From contig NZ_AOIU01000004.1 in NCBI RefSeq assembly GCF_000337455.1, positions 35,257 through 99,256 on the forward strand: a stretch of DNA of 64,000 bases, written 5' to 3'. Position 1 is the stretch's first letter. Each line of letters begins with the position of its first letter. The translations under genes were made by a program, and so were the position numbers. This stretch comes from Halosimplex carlsbadense 2-9-1. GTDB taxonomy: Archaea > Halobacteriota > Halobacteria > Halobacteriales > Haloarculaceae. Below the pieces are notes generated by a model. That model was not told the origin of the DNA, ran no database searches, and saw only the letters and a list, made by a program, of their open reading frames with translations. Below, in pieces: positions 54,508-61,674 of this stretch.

Positions 54508-54568
54508 GCGGCGAAGCCGCGAGCGATGCGAGGACCTCCGAGACCGAACGGTGAGCGAAGCGAACCGT
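54508..54568. repeat. GCGAAGC-loop hairpins
   Basis: Two inverted repeats: 54508-54520 (GCGGC-GAA-GCCGC, flanked by GA on both sides) and 54548-54568 (ACGGT/ACCGT arms around loop GAGCGAAGCGA). They are in the gap between the aminopeptidase and Gfo/Idh genes and belong to the recurrent hairpin family of this window. Confidence 0.55.
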
Positions 54569-54667
54569 GAGGACGGATTCGAGGGGTGAGTCGCCCGGGC
54601 CGGTTCCGGGAGCAACCGGACTTCCGCGGGCGCAAGGACTAACGGAGCCCCCGTGGGAGGGGTAGTC

Positions 54668-55732
54668 GTGCCTACCTACGATATCGCGTTCGTCGGAACA
54701 GGGGACCAGGCGGACCTGAAGAACCCGAATCCCGAGGGCTTCGCGATGAACTACTACCACGCCGAGGGCTACGAGAAGCTCGACGACTGCGAACTCGTCG
54801 CCTGCGCGGACCTGCAACGGGAGCGCGCCGCGGCGTTCGCGAGCCGCTTCGACATCGACGACGGCGACGTCTTCGAGGACTACGAACGGATGCTGGCCGA
54901 GGCCGAGCCCGACATCGTCTCGATTTCGGTGTGGCCCGAAGACCACGCCGACGTGGTCCTCGACTGCGCGCGAGCCGACAGCGTCGACGCGATCCACTGC
55001 GAGAAGCCGATGGACCTCACCTGGGGGAACTCCCGACGGATGGCCGAGGGGTGTCGCGAGGCGGGCGTCCAGCTCACGTTCAACCACATGCGCCGGTTCA
55101 AGCCGACCTGGGTCGAAGCCCGCGAACGGATCGAGGACGGCGCCGTCGGCGGCCTGGAGCGGGTCGAGCTTGCACCGGGCAACATCTACGACGGCGGGAC
55201 GCACATGATCGACTTCGCGACCGGCGTCGCTGGCGACCGCCCGGCCGAGTGGGTGATCGGTCAGGTCGACTACCGAGAAGAGAATCAGTGGTTCGGTGCC
55301 CACAACGAGAACCAGGCTCACGCCCACTGGCGCTACGAGAGCGGCGTCGACGCCGTCGTCTCGACCGGCGGCGACCGCTCGTTCGTCCCCGCCGACATGC
55401 GCTTCGTCGGAAGCGAGGGCATCCTCGAAGTCGGCCCCGAGGACGCCGAGGGAGACCTGCGCTGGCGGGCGGCGGGCGAAGAGTGGAACAGCGAGACGGT
55501 CGAGGAGGGCGCCTGGACCGACCCGATCCACGACGCGGTCGCCCACGTCGTCGACTGTCTGGAGTCGGGCGAGCAGCCGGTGATCGGCGCCGAGAACGCG
55601 CTCAACAGCACGGAGATCATCTTCGGGGTCTGGGAGTCCGCTCGGCGGCGCGGCCGGGTCGAGTTCCCGCTGGGGATCGACGACAACCCGCTCGAAGCGA
55701 TGGTCGGGTCCGGCGACCTGGACCCGCAGTAG
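54668..55732 (+). CDS. Gfo/Idh/MocA-family oxidoreductase
   Basis: A 354-residue NAD(P)-dependent dehydrogenase acting on sugars or inositols. The N-terminal Rossmann domain (VGTGDQADLKNPNPEG) includes the unusual insertion after the glycine motif; the catalytic lysine lies in HCEKPMDLTWGNSRRM, the proposed His in GGTHMIDFATG. The start is the GTG at 54668, supported by GGGAGGGG five bases upstream. Substrate unknown. A single gene followed by a repeat-rich gap. Confidence 0.88.
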   Translation: MPTYDIAFVGTGDQADLKNPNPEGFAMNYYHAEGYEKLDDCELVACADLQRERAAAFASRFDIDDGDVFEDYERMLAEAEPDIVSISVWPEDHADVVLDCARADSVDAIHCEKPMDLTWGNSRRMAEGCREAGVQLTFNHMRRFKPTWVEARERIEDGAVGGLERVELAPGNIYDGGTHMIDFATGVAGDRPAEWVIGQVDYREENQWFGAHNENQAHAHWRYESGVDAVVSTGGDRSFVPADMRFVGSEGILEVGPEDAEGDLRWRAAGEEWNSETVEEGAWTDPIHDAVAHVVDCLESGEQPVIGAENALNSTEIIFGVWESARRRGRVEFPLGIDDNPLEAMVGSGDLDPQ

Positions 55733-56268
55733 TCGGGGCAAGTCCGGTTCGCCCCGTCTCGCTCGGTCGGGAGTGGCGTTCAATACAGGTGATAGACGTA
55801 GCAATCCACCGTGGCGCGCGCTGTCGCGCGTCTCGTCTTCCTCGTGAGCGAAGCGAGCGAGGGTCAGCGAGAGCTTCGCTCTCGCCAGACGTGACAACAT
55901 CGTGCGAGGGATGAGCATCGGAGCGAACGCAGTGAGCGAGAAGCGCAATCGGCTGGGGAGGTGTGTGGCTGGTTGCGGTGCTGTGCGGTGCAGTCCCTGG
56001 TGGACTGAAAGGGCGAGGCGCGCTTGCGTTCATGTAGTCGCTTGAGCGGGCACTATCCGCGCGGGCGGTGCCGAGAGCGCGGATATCCCGGTCAGCGACC
56101 GCGAGCGCACCGAGGGCTTTCAACGCTTGCTGTCCCCGGTGAGTGCAGTCGCTGTCGTCGACTTCATTCCGCAACTCGAACACCCGAAACAATTGGTACG
56201 TGAGCACGCGAACCGAGCACTGGCAGACTGACCCCACGCTTTTGCCCGGAGCGGGCGGAGACACGGAC
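55733..56268. repeat. Repeat-rich non-coding stretch, composite repeat copy 1
   Basis: 536 bp without a gene. It holds hairpins at 55840-55862 and 55867-55885, then four blocks that recur in the same order and orientation at 60.3-60.7 kb: 55900-55916, 55944-55968, 55998-56024 and 56111-56158. Spacing between blocks differs, so this is a degenerate dispersed repeat rather than a recent duplication. Confidence 0.6.
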
Positions 56269-56700
56269 ATGACGGATCTAACGGCGTTCGTCGACGGCAT
56301 CGTCCACGAGCCGACTCAGACGGAGGGACGGGGGCTCGATCTCACGGTGACGGAGGTCTACGAAATCGTCGAGCCCGGTCGCGTGGACTTCGGCGGCGGC
56401 GAGCTGGAAGCCGCCGACCTCGAACCCCACGACCGGCAGTTTCGAGACGAAGACGACGACTACGAGTGGTGGCACCTCGACGCGGGCCAATACCTCGTCG
56501 AGTACAACGAGTCGCTGGCGGTCCCGGAAGACTCGGTCGCGCGGGTGCAGACCCGGGACGCCGTGGTCGCCCGCGGCGCCTTCCATCCGACGCTCGAACT
56601 GTCCGAACTCGGTCGCGTCCCGCTGTCGGTCGGCGGCGCTGGCATCCGCCTGAAGGAGAACGCCCGCGTCTCGACCGTGGTGGGCGTCCAACGGGCGTGA
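56269..56700 (+). CDS. dCTP deaminase / dUTPase-like protein
   Basis: A 143-residue protein resembling the trimeric dUTPase/dCTP deaminase fold: RGLDLTVTEVYEIVEPGRVDFGG, then YLVEYNESLAVPEDSVARVQTRDAVVARGAFHPTLELSE and GAGIRLKENARVSTVVGVQ. The usual SSLAR-type catalytic motif is replaced by QTRDAVVARG, so nucleotide hydrolysis is uncertain; it may be a pyrimidine nucleotide enzyme or a nucleotide-binding regulator. The start is ATG 56269, the first that leaves a complete fold. Confidence 0.7.
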   Translation: MTDLTAFVDGIVHEPTQTEGRGLDLTVTEVYEIVEPGRVDFGGGELEAADLEPHDRQFRDEDDDYEWWHLDAGQYLVEYNESLAVPEDSVARVQTRDAVVARGAFHPTLELSELGRVPLSVGGAGIRLKENARVSTVVGVQRA

Positions 56701-56727
56701 GCGGGGTTTCCGAACGGTCGAACGGAT

Positions 56728-56955
56728 TCAACGGTCGTCGGACCCGTCGGCGAGGCGGTGGACACCGTCGGCGATCGCCTCAACCGCGACGAGCAGGCGC
56801 CAGAGAGCGTAGCCGAGCCCGACGAGCAGTCCGAGTAGTATCGCCCACAGGACGGCGTTCTGGACGAGAATCGCGTAGAGGGTTACTACCACGAACGCGA
56901 CCCCGAATCCCACGGCCAACTCGCGCGGCGGCGACGGGGGTGACCAGCCTGACAT
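56728..56955 (-). CDS. Small two-helix membrane protein
   Basis: A 75-residue protein with two closely spaced transmembrane helices (about 14-36 and 38-58). The start may be ATG 56955 (MSGWSPPSPPRELAVGFG) or ATG 56982. It is convergent with the dCTP-deaminase-like gene. No family assigned. Confidence 0.6.
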   Translation of the reverse strand: MSGWSPPSPPRELAVGFGVAFVVVTLYAILVQNAVLWAILLGLLVGLGYALWRLLVAVEAIADGVHRLADGSDDR

Positions 56956-57237
56956 GTCCGAGTGATCGGATAGTCGACACATGAGCGTTCGGGTCGAACG
57001 GTCGCGGCTGGCCACCGCGGTTTACTGTCGGCGGCAGACACGATTTTTATGAGTCCTGCGGGTTCGACCGCGAGGCCGAGACCGGATTCATGATGGATCT
57101 CGGCGATGGGACCACGAGCGCGAGCGACGGCGGCGACCGGGGATAGCTCGCGACCGTGCGAACGGTTGGCTCGGCGGGGACAGCGACGGACGGGGCGTTC
57201 CGACGGGCTTTTGAACGCGCGTCGAGTTCGACCGGGT

Positions 57238-57624
57238 ATGGCAGATTTCACGGTCGCCGTCTCCGACCCGGAGGACGGCCACACCTACCAGGTGGAGATC
57301 GACGGACAGGACGCCAACCGGTTCATCGGTCGCGAGATCGGTGAGGAAGTCGACGGCGGGAGCGTCGGCCTCTCGGGCTACACCGTCGAGATCACCGGCG
57401 GCTCCGACGAGACCGGCCGCCCGATGCGCGACGACGTGCGCGGCACGGAACTCAAGCAGATCATGCTCGAAGGCGGCACGGGCTACGAGCCCGGTCGCGA
57501 CGGCGAGCGCAAGCGCGTCACCGTCCGCGGCCGCGAGGTCGGCGAGGCCACCCGCCAGATCAACGCCCGGATCGCCGAGCGCGGCGGCGAGGACCCCGCC
57601 GACCTCCTCGGCGACGACGAGTAA
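57238..57624 (+). CDS. rps6e: 30S ribosomal protein S6e
   Basis: A 128-residue ribosomal protein of the small subunit. [20 protein letters not shown] at the N-terminus, [32 protein letters not shown] and [20 protein letters not shown] are typical S6e sequence, and the archaeal length is normal because the long eukaryotic C-terminal helix is missing. The start is ATG 57238. Confidence 0.96.
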   Translation: MADFTVAVSDPEDGHTYQVEIDGQDANRFIGREIGEEVDGGSVGLSGYTVEITGGSDETGRPMRDDVRGTELKQIMLEGGTGYEPGRDGERKRVTVRGREVGEATRQINARIAERGGEDPADLLGDDE

Positions 57625-57745
57625 GCTCGCGACCGGCCTCCGGTCGAGACGCCGCTGTGTTCTTTTTCGGTCCGGTGTGTGGTGCGTGTTGACTCGCGGC
57701 GAAACATCGCTCGGGAGACGCATCCGAACGCCAGTGGGTCAGTGA

Positions 57746-57907
57746 ACTCCCGAGTGTCGGGAGCCGGTACAGTCGACAGGGACGGCACAACACAGTATCG
57801 AAGTCACCGAGACGGAGCTGGAGCGCCTCTCCGAGATCACAGACGAACAGGGGCTGACCCGGCGAGAACTGCTCCTAGGCGGAAGCGACGTGCCCGATCT
57901 GTCGTAG
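57746..57907 (+). pseudogene. Open fragment resembling a small helical protein, no start codon
   Basis: A 53-codon open stretch ending in TAG, preceded by an in-frame TGA and without ATG or GTG near its beginning. It reads SIEVTETELERLSEITDEQG followed by LTRRELLLGGSDVPDLS, which has the amphipathic look of a small ribbon-helix-helix or coiled protein. It may be the tail of a decayed gene. Not a confident gene. Confidence 0.3.
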
Positions 57908-57922
57908 CGGGGAGCGAGAGCG

Positions 57923-59095
57923 TCACACCACGAAGTCGACGGCCGCGAACGCACCGTAACTCACGCCGAGCGCCAGCACCAGCGAGCCGACCCAGGCGGC
58001 GACGGTCTTGAGCATCTTCTCGCCGCTGACGGCGCTGTTGCCGGCGGCGTAGCCGCTGCCGACGATGGCCGAGACGATGATCTCGTTGAACGAGACGGGG
58101 ATACCGAAGAAGACGGCGGTCTGGGCGATGGCGAAAGAAGGGATGAGCGCGGCGATCGAACGACGGGGGCCCAGCGAGGAGTAGTCCTGCGAGAGCGCCT
58201 TGATCATCCGCGGGGCGCCGGTCCACGAACCGATCAGGAGCCCGAGTCCGCCGCCCAGCAGGACGGCGACGATGGGGAGCCCGAAGGGGTCGAGCAGGGG
58301 GACCAGCGGGCCGATCGCGAGGCCGACCTGGCTGCCGCCGGCGGAGAAGGCGACGAGGCCGCCCAGCACGAGCAGGAAGTGCCGTTGCCCGCGCTCGCCG
58401 TTCGAGCGGATGTCGACCCACAGCGCCAGCGCCGCGGCGGCGGCGAACGCGAGCGAGACGCCGGCTCGAACGGCCAGCAACGGCGCGTCGACGGCGGCCC
58501 CGACCGCGGTGACGACCGAATCCTGCTCGCCGGCGGGGCCGAGGAAGACGAACTGGACGTTGGCGAGGATGACGCCGACGACGCCCGCGAGCGCGGGGAC
58601 CGCGAGCCGTTCGGCGACGCTCTCGCTGCGGAGCAGGCGTGCGGTTCCGTAGGCGACGCCGCCGCCGACGAACGGGACGGCGATCCACAGCGCCGCGATC
58701 TGCTGGTACTTCGCCCACGCGGGGTCGCCCCCGAGGGCGAGTCCGACGCCGACGACCGCGCCGGTGACGGTGAAGGCGGTGGCGATCGGGTAGCCGGCGA
58801 AGACGCCGACGGCGACCAGTATCGCGGCGGTCGTCAGCCCGACTACGGCGGCGGTCGGCGAGAGCGTGACTCCCTGGATCAGTTCCTGGCCGACCGCCTC
58901 GGTGACGTTGGCGCCCTGGAAGACCGCGCCGGCCAGCCCGAGGATGCCGACGATAAACCCGGCGCGCATCACCGAGATCGCGTTGGCGCCGACGGCCGGC
59001 GCGAAGGGGGTCGACCCCGAGGATCCGGCGCCGATCGCCCACGCCATGAAGAGACTCGCCGCGGCCGCGACCATCAGTATCGCCAGCGATGCCAT
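57923..59095 (-). CDS. pitA: PiT-family inorganic phosphate transporter
   Basis: A 390-residue permease with ten or more helices that takes up phosphate with a cation. The duplicated PiT signatures are present: GANAISVMRAGFIVGILGLAG in the first half and FNEIIVSAIVGSGYAAGNSAVSGEKM in the second. The start is ATG 59095. A PhoU-like regulator is not adjacent; the next genes upstream encode proteins of unknown function. Confidence 0.92.
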   Translation of the reverse strand: MASLAILMVAAAASLFMAWAIGAGSSGSTPFAPAVGANAISVMRAGFIVGILGLAGAVFQGANVTEAVGQELIQGVTLSPTAAVVGLTTAAILVAVGVFAGYPIATAFTVTGAVVGVGLALGGDPAWAKYQQIAALWIAVPFVGGGVAYGTARLLRSESVAERLAVPALAGVVGVILANVQFVFLGPAGEQDSVVTAVGAAVDAPLLAVRAGVSLAFAAAAALALWVDIRSNGERGQRHFLLVLGGLVAFSAGGSQVGLAIGPLVPLLDPFGLPIVAVLLGGGLGLLIGSWTGAPRMIKALSQDYSSLGPRRSIAALIPSFAIAQTAVFFGIPVSFNEIIVSAIVGSGYAAGNSAVSGEKMLKTVAAWVGSLVLALGVSYGAFAAVDFVV

Positions 59096-59174
59096 CTGGG
59101 CACGGCTAACGGGGGTCGGTATAATAGCCTGCCGACTGCGGCGGAGTAGAAGGTGGGTGAGCGCGAGCGCCGAC

Positions 59175-59876
59175 TCAGGTCGTCTCGGAGTCGGCCTGGT
59201 CGCCCAGGTCGGGTGCCTCGACGCCCTCGGCGGCCTCGGCGGCGTCTGTGACCTTCTCGGTGTCGACGTGCCAGCGGTCGACGGTCGACTCGTAGTCGGC
59301 CAGCTTGTTCGACACCTTGATCTTCAGGTCGTCGTCGTTGACGTTGATCTCGAAGACGTACTCGGGGCGGTCGTCGCCGTTGACCCGCTGGAGGTTCGCG
59401 CTGACGAGCTCGTTGTCGAAGTAGTACGGCGCGATCTGGGTCATCACGTTGCGGTAGACGGCGTCCTCGACCTTCCGGACGGCCTTGCGGCCGGCAGAGT
59501 CGGCCGCCCGGGCGACGTAGTCGAGCGACTCGCCCCACTTGTCGACGGCCTCGTCGGTCTCCTCGTCCTCGAGGCTCTCGTAGGACTCGGTGAGCTTCTC
59601 GCCGGCCTTCTGCAGGTCCTCGTCGGGGTCCTTGCCGGCCTTCTCGCCCTCGCCCTCCTCGACGCTGGCCTGGTCCGCGGTCTTCTCGTTGACGTCCTCG
59701 TCGAGTCGCTCGTGGCTCTTGGGGCGCCACTCGTCGAACTCGTCGAGGGCGGCCAGTGACACGTCCTCTTCGCCGTCGGCCTGCAGGTCCTTGAGCGCGC
59801 GGACGATCCGCTCGCCGTGTTCGACGGCGTCGACCCATCCGCCGCGGGTCTTGAACCCGGAGACGCTCTCCTCCAT
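59175..59876 (-). CDS. Uncharacterised conserved haloarchaeal protein
   Basis: A 233-residue soluble protein. The N-terminus MEESVSGFKTRGGWVDAVEH leads to a long acidic, helical, partly charged-repeat region (about 40-110) and a compact C-terminal half (about 120-210, including FDNELVSANLQRVNGDDRPEYVFE as beta strands). It may belong to a haloarchaea-specific domain family but I cannot name it with confidence. The start overlaps the stop of the upstream 73-residue gene by one base (TAATG), so the two are coupled. Confidence 0.75.
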   Translation of the reverse strand: MEESVSGFKTRGGWVDAVEHGERIVRALKDLQADGEEDVSLAALDEFDEWRPKSHERLDEDVNEKTADQASVEEGEGEKAGKDPDEDLQKAGEKLTESYESLEDEETDEAVDKWGESLDYVARAADSAGRKAVRKVEDAVYRNVMTQIAPYYFDNELVSANLQRVNGDDRPEYVFEINVNDDDLKIKVSNKLADYESTVDRWHVDTEKVTDAAEAAEGVEAPDLGDQADSETT

Positions 59877-60097
59877 TATCGCCCGTAGGTGATCTTCGTC
59901 GCAAGTTGGTCGATCCGGCGCTTCGCCCGACCCAGCAGGACCTGGGGCGTCGCGGCGCGGCGTAGCTGGTCCTCGGGGACCTCGATGCGCGCGTCGCCGA
60001 ACGGGTCGCGGTCGCTCCCGTCGTCGCCCTCGCTCGCGGCGCTGACGACGCTGGTCATACTGCAACGACCGCACGCCTCGGTGTCTTTCGGAGCCAT
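59876..60097 (-). CDS. Small uncharacterised protein coupled to the downstream gene
   Basis: A 73-residue protein starting MAPKDTEACGRCSMTSVV. A CGRC pair near the N-terminus might bind metal or act in redox chemistry; the C-terminal half is basic and helical (RRAATPQVLLGRAKRRIDQL). Its stop overlaps the start of the next gene, strong evidence that it is real. Confidence 0.65.
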   Translation of the reverse strand: MAPKDTEACGRCSMTSVVSAASEGDDGSDRDPFGDARIEVPEDQLRRAATPQVLLGRAKRRIDQLATKITYGR

Positions 60098-60142
60098 CGA
60101 TTCAGCCGTTGGTTCGCACTCGCTGCGGTTAAAGGTTGCCAG

Positions 60143-60214
60143 CCCATCTTTTTGCCGGCCGGGTGCCCGCAGGGAGCGTAGCGACCGAGGACACCCGGCC
60201 GGCAAAAAGATGGG
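60143..60214. repeat. Perfect 23-bp inverted repeat
   Basis: Arms 60143-60165 and 60192-60214 are exact reverse complements, separated by 26 bases. The arms carry a T5/A5 run, giving a strong cruciform or RNA stem. It lies upstream of the leftward small-gene pair. Possible terminator for both directions, or a mobile-element end. Confidence 0.8.
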
Positions 60215-60428
60215 TGAAAAAGGCCGCTCGCGCCGACGGCGCGAGCGGTGAACCGGCGCCTTCGGCGCCGGATGCTCAGTGCAGAACAGCGACTGACCAA
60301 CCGCAGTGGCGCGCGACGGAGTCGTGCGAGGGATGAGTAGCGTAGGAGCCTGCGACGAGCAACGCAATCGGTTGGGGAGGCGTGTGGTAGTCTGCGGTGT
60401 CGTGCTGTCCTGGTGTCCTCGTGAGTAG

Positions 60429-60477
60429 CGAGGGAGCGAAGCTCCCTCGGACCGTTCGCGCGGCGCTGCCGCGCGAA
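60429..60477. repeat. Double hairpin, second copy
   Basis: Hairpin 1: CGAGGGAGC-GAA-GCTCCCTCG (60429-60449). Hairpin 2: TTCGCGCGGC-GCT-GCCGCGCGAA (60455-60477). They match the architecture at 32912-32958, with different but paired stem bases. Confidence 0.65.
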
Positions 60478-60573
60478 GACGAAGCGAACGAAGGCTCAGG
60501 AGAGCTTGCTCTCCTGGTGGACTGAACGGGCGAAGCGCGCTCGCGCCGATAGTCGCCTGAGCGACCGCGAGTG

Positions 60574-60600
60574 CGAGGCGCGGGCGAAGCGAGCGCCTCG
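60574..60600. repeat. GCGAAGC-loop hairpin
   Basis: Arms CGAGGCGC/GCGCCTCG around loop GGGCGAAGCGA, one base different from the loop GAGCGAAGCGA of the other copies. Confidence 0.6.
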
Positions 60601-60808
60601 ACATGCGAACGGGGAGTGCAACGACCCGTGAGCGAGCGCGTCGAGGGCTTTCATCGTTTGCTGTCCCCAGTGAGTACGGTCGCTGTCGTGCAACTTCGTT
60701 CCGCGACTCGTTCACCCGTGACCACCGATACGTCCGAGACACCAACCGAACGACACCGCGTGTCGTTCCGGGCGCACGTTTTTGTCGCCCGGACCCCACG
60801 AGTGTGAT

Positions 60809-61021
60809 ATGGAATACCGTCACGTGGCGGTGAGGGAGACCGAGCCGGCGCTGGGCCGGTCGACCGTCCAGCGATCGCTCCCTCACGCAGCGTCCGTCGT
60901 CGAGCCGGACAGCCCACAGCGGGCGCACGTCTCCGAATCGGCCAACGGGCGAGCGGTCGCGCTATGCGTGGGGGCGCCGGCCGTCGACGACGTACACCCC
61001 TCCGAGGTGGGCGAGAGATGA
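60809..61021 (+). CDS. Possible small protein coupled to the next gene
   Basis: A 70-residue frame from ATG 60809 (MEYRHVAVRETEPALGRSTV) whose TGA overlaps the ATG of the next gene (ATGA). The coupling argues for a real gene; the sequence is not recognised and has weak haloarchaeal composition. It could also be a translated leader. Confidence 0.4.
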   Translation: MEYRHVAVRETEPALGRSTVQRSLPHAASVVEPDSPQRAHVSESANGRAVALCVGAPAVDDVHPSEVGER

Positions 61022-61674
61022 GCGACCGGGAGCGAGCCGACGCGGACGAGGAGGGCGAGCGACCGGAACCGACCGGGGCGGTCGACATCGACGAGGCGAC
61101 CGCGACCGGCGAGGCGACGCCCGAGGACGTGCCGGTGTGGGACGACGACTACGTCGAGCGGGTGAGCGGGCGGCTGCTGCACAACTTCGACCTGGAGAAC
61201 GGTCGGACGGTCGCGGGGGAGTCGTTCACGCTGTACGGGCGGATGGAGATCGAGAGCCGCAAACAGCTGTTCCACGCGGCGCTGAACTACGCGAACCACG
61301 GCTCGACCGAACACCTGTTCGTCGCGCGCCGGGACGGTGTGGGGGTCGCCGACCTGGAAGCGTACGTCGAGTGGGCCCACGAGCTGGCCGACGAGTGGAT
61401 CGACGCCGACGAAGAGCACTTCAGCACGGACTTCACGGTCGCGCTGGTCGTTCCGCGGATTCCGGGTGCAGTCCGGGCGTTCGTCGAGGGGTTCAAAGAC
61501 CGGACGCTGATCAGGTACGGCTACTACGGCCACTACGAGGTGAACCTCGTGGTGGTGGCGCCCGAGCGCGAGGAAGTCGTGACGAGTCGGGCGACGGACC
61601 TCGACCGGGCGTTCGACCTGTGGTCTTCGCCGGACGAAGAGGAGTCGTCGGGACTCCTCGGTCGGTTCCTCTAG
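61018..61674 (+). CDS. Uncharacterised haloarchaeal protein
   Basis: A 218-residue soluble protein. A variable acidic N-terminus (about 1-45) precedes a compact domain (about 48-200) with HNFDLENGRTVAGESFTLYG, LNYANHGSTEHLF and RYGYYGHYEVNLVVVAP. The start ATG 61018 follows GAGGTGG, a good ribosome site. Its stop TAG overlaps that of the convergent cstA gene in the tetramer CTAG. No family recognised. Confidence 0.75.
   Translation: MSDRERADADEEGERPEPTGAVDIDEATATGEATPEDVPVWDDDYVERVSGRLLHNFDLENGRTVAGESFTLYGRMEIESRKQLFHAALNYANHGSTEHLFVARRDGVGVADLEAYVEWAHELADEWIDADEEHFSTDFTVALVVPRIPGAVRAFVEGFKDRTLIRYGYYGHYEVNLVVVAPEREEVVTSRATDLDRAFDLWSSPDEEESSGLLGRFL

Larger units (their letters stand above)
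60098..60808. repeat. Repeat-rich non-coding stretch with composite repeat copy 2
   Basis: 711 bp of accessory-looking DNA. It contains a perfect 23-bp inverted repeat (60143-60214), the second copy of the composite repeat (blocks 60322-60338, 60362-60387, 60513-60540, 60642-60690), a double hairpin (60429-60477) and a GCGAAGC-type hairpin (60574-60600). Long open frames cross it but have arginine- and serine-rich sequence without conservation signs. Confidence 0.6.

Noticed and set aside
59876..60928. A 350-codon minus-strand frame extending the 73-residue gene
   Set aside because: The extra part crosses the inverted repeat and composite repeat; only the last 73 codons look like protein and couple to the next gene.
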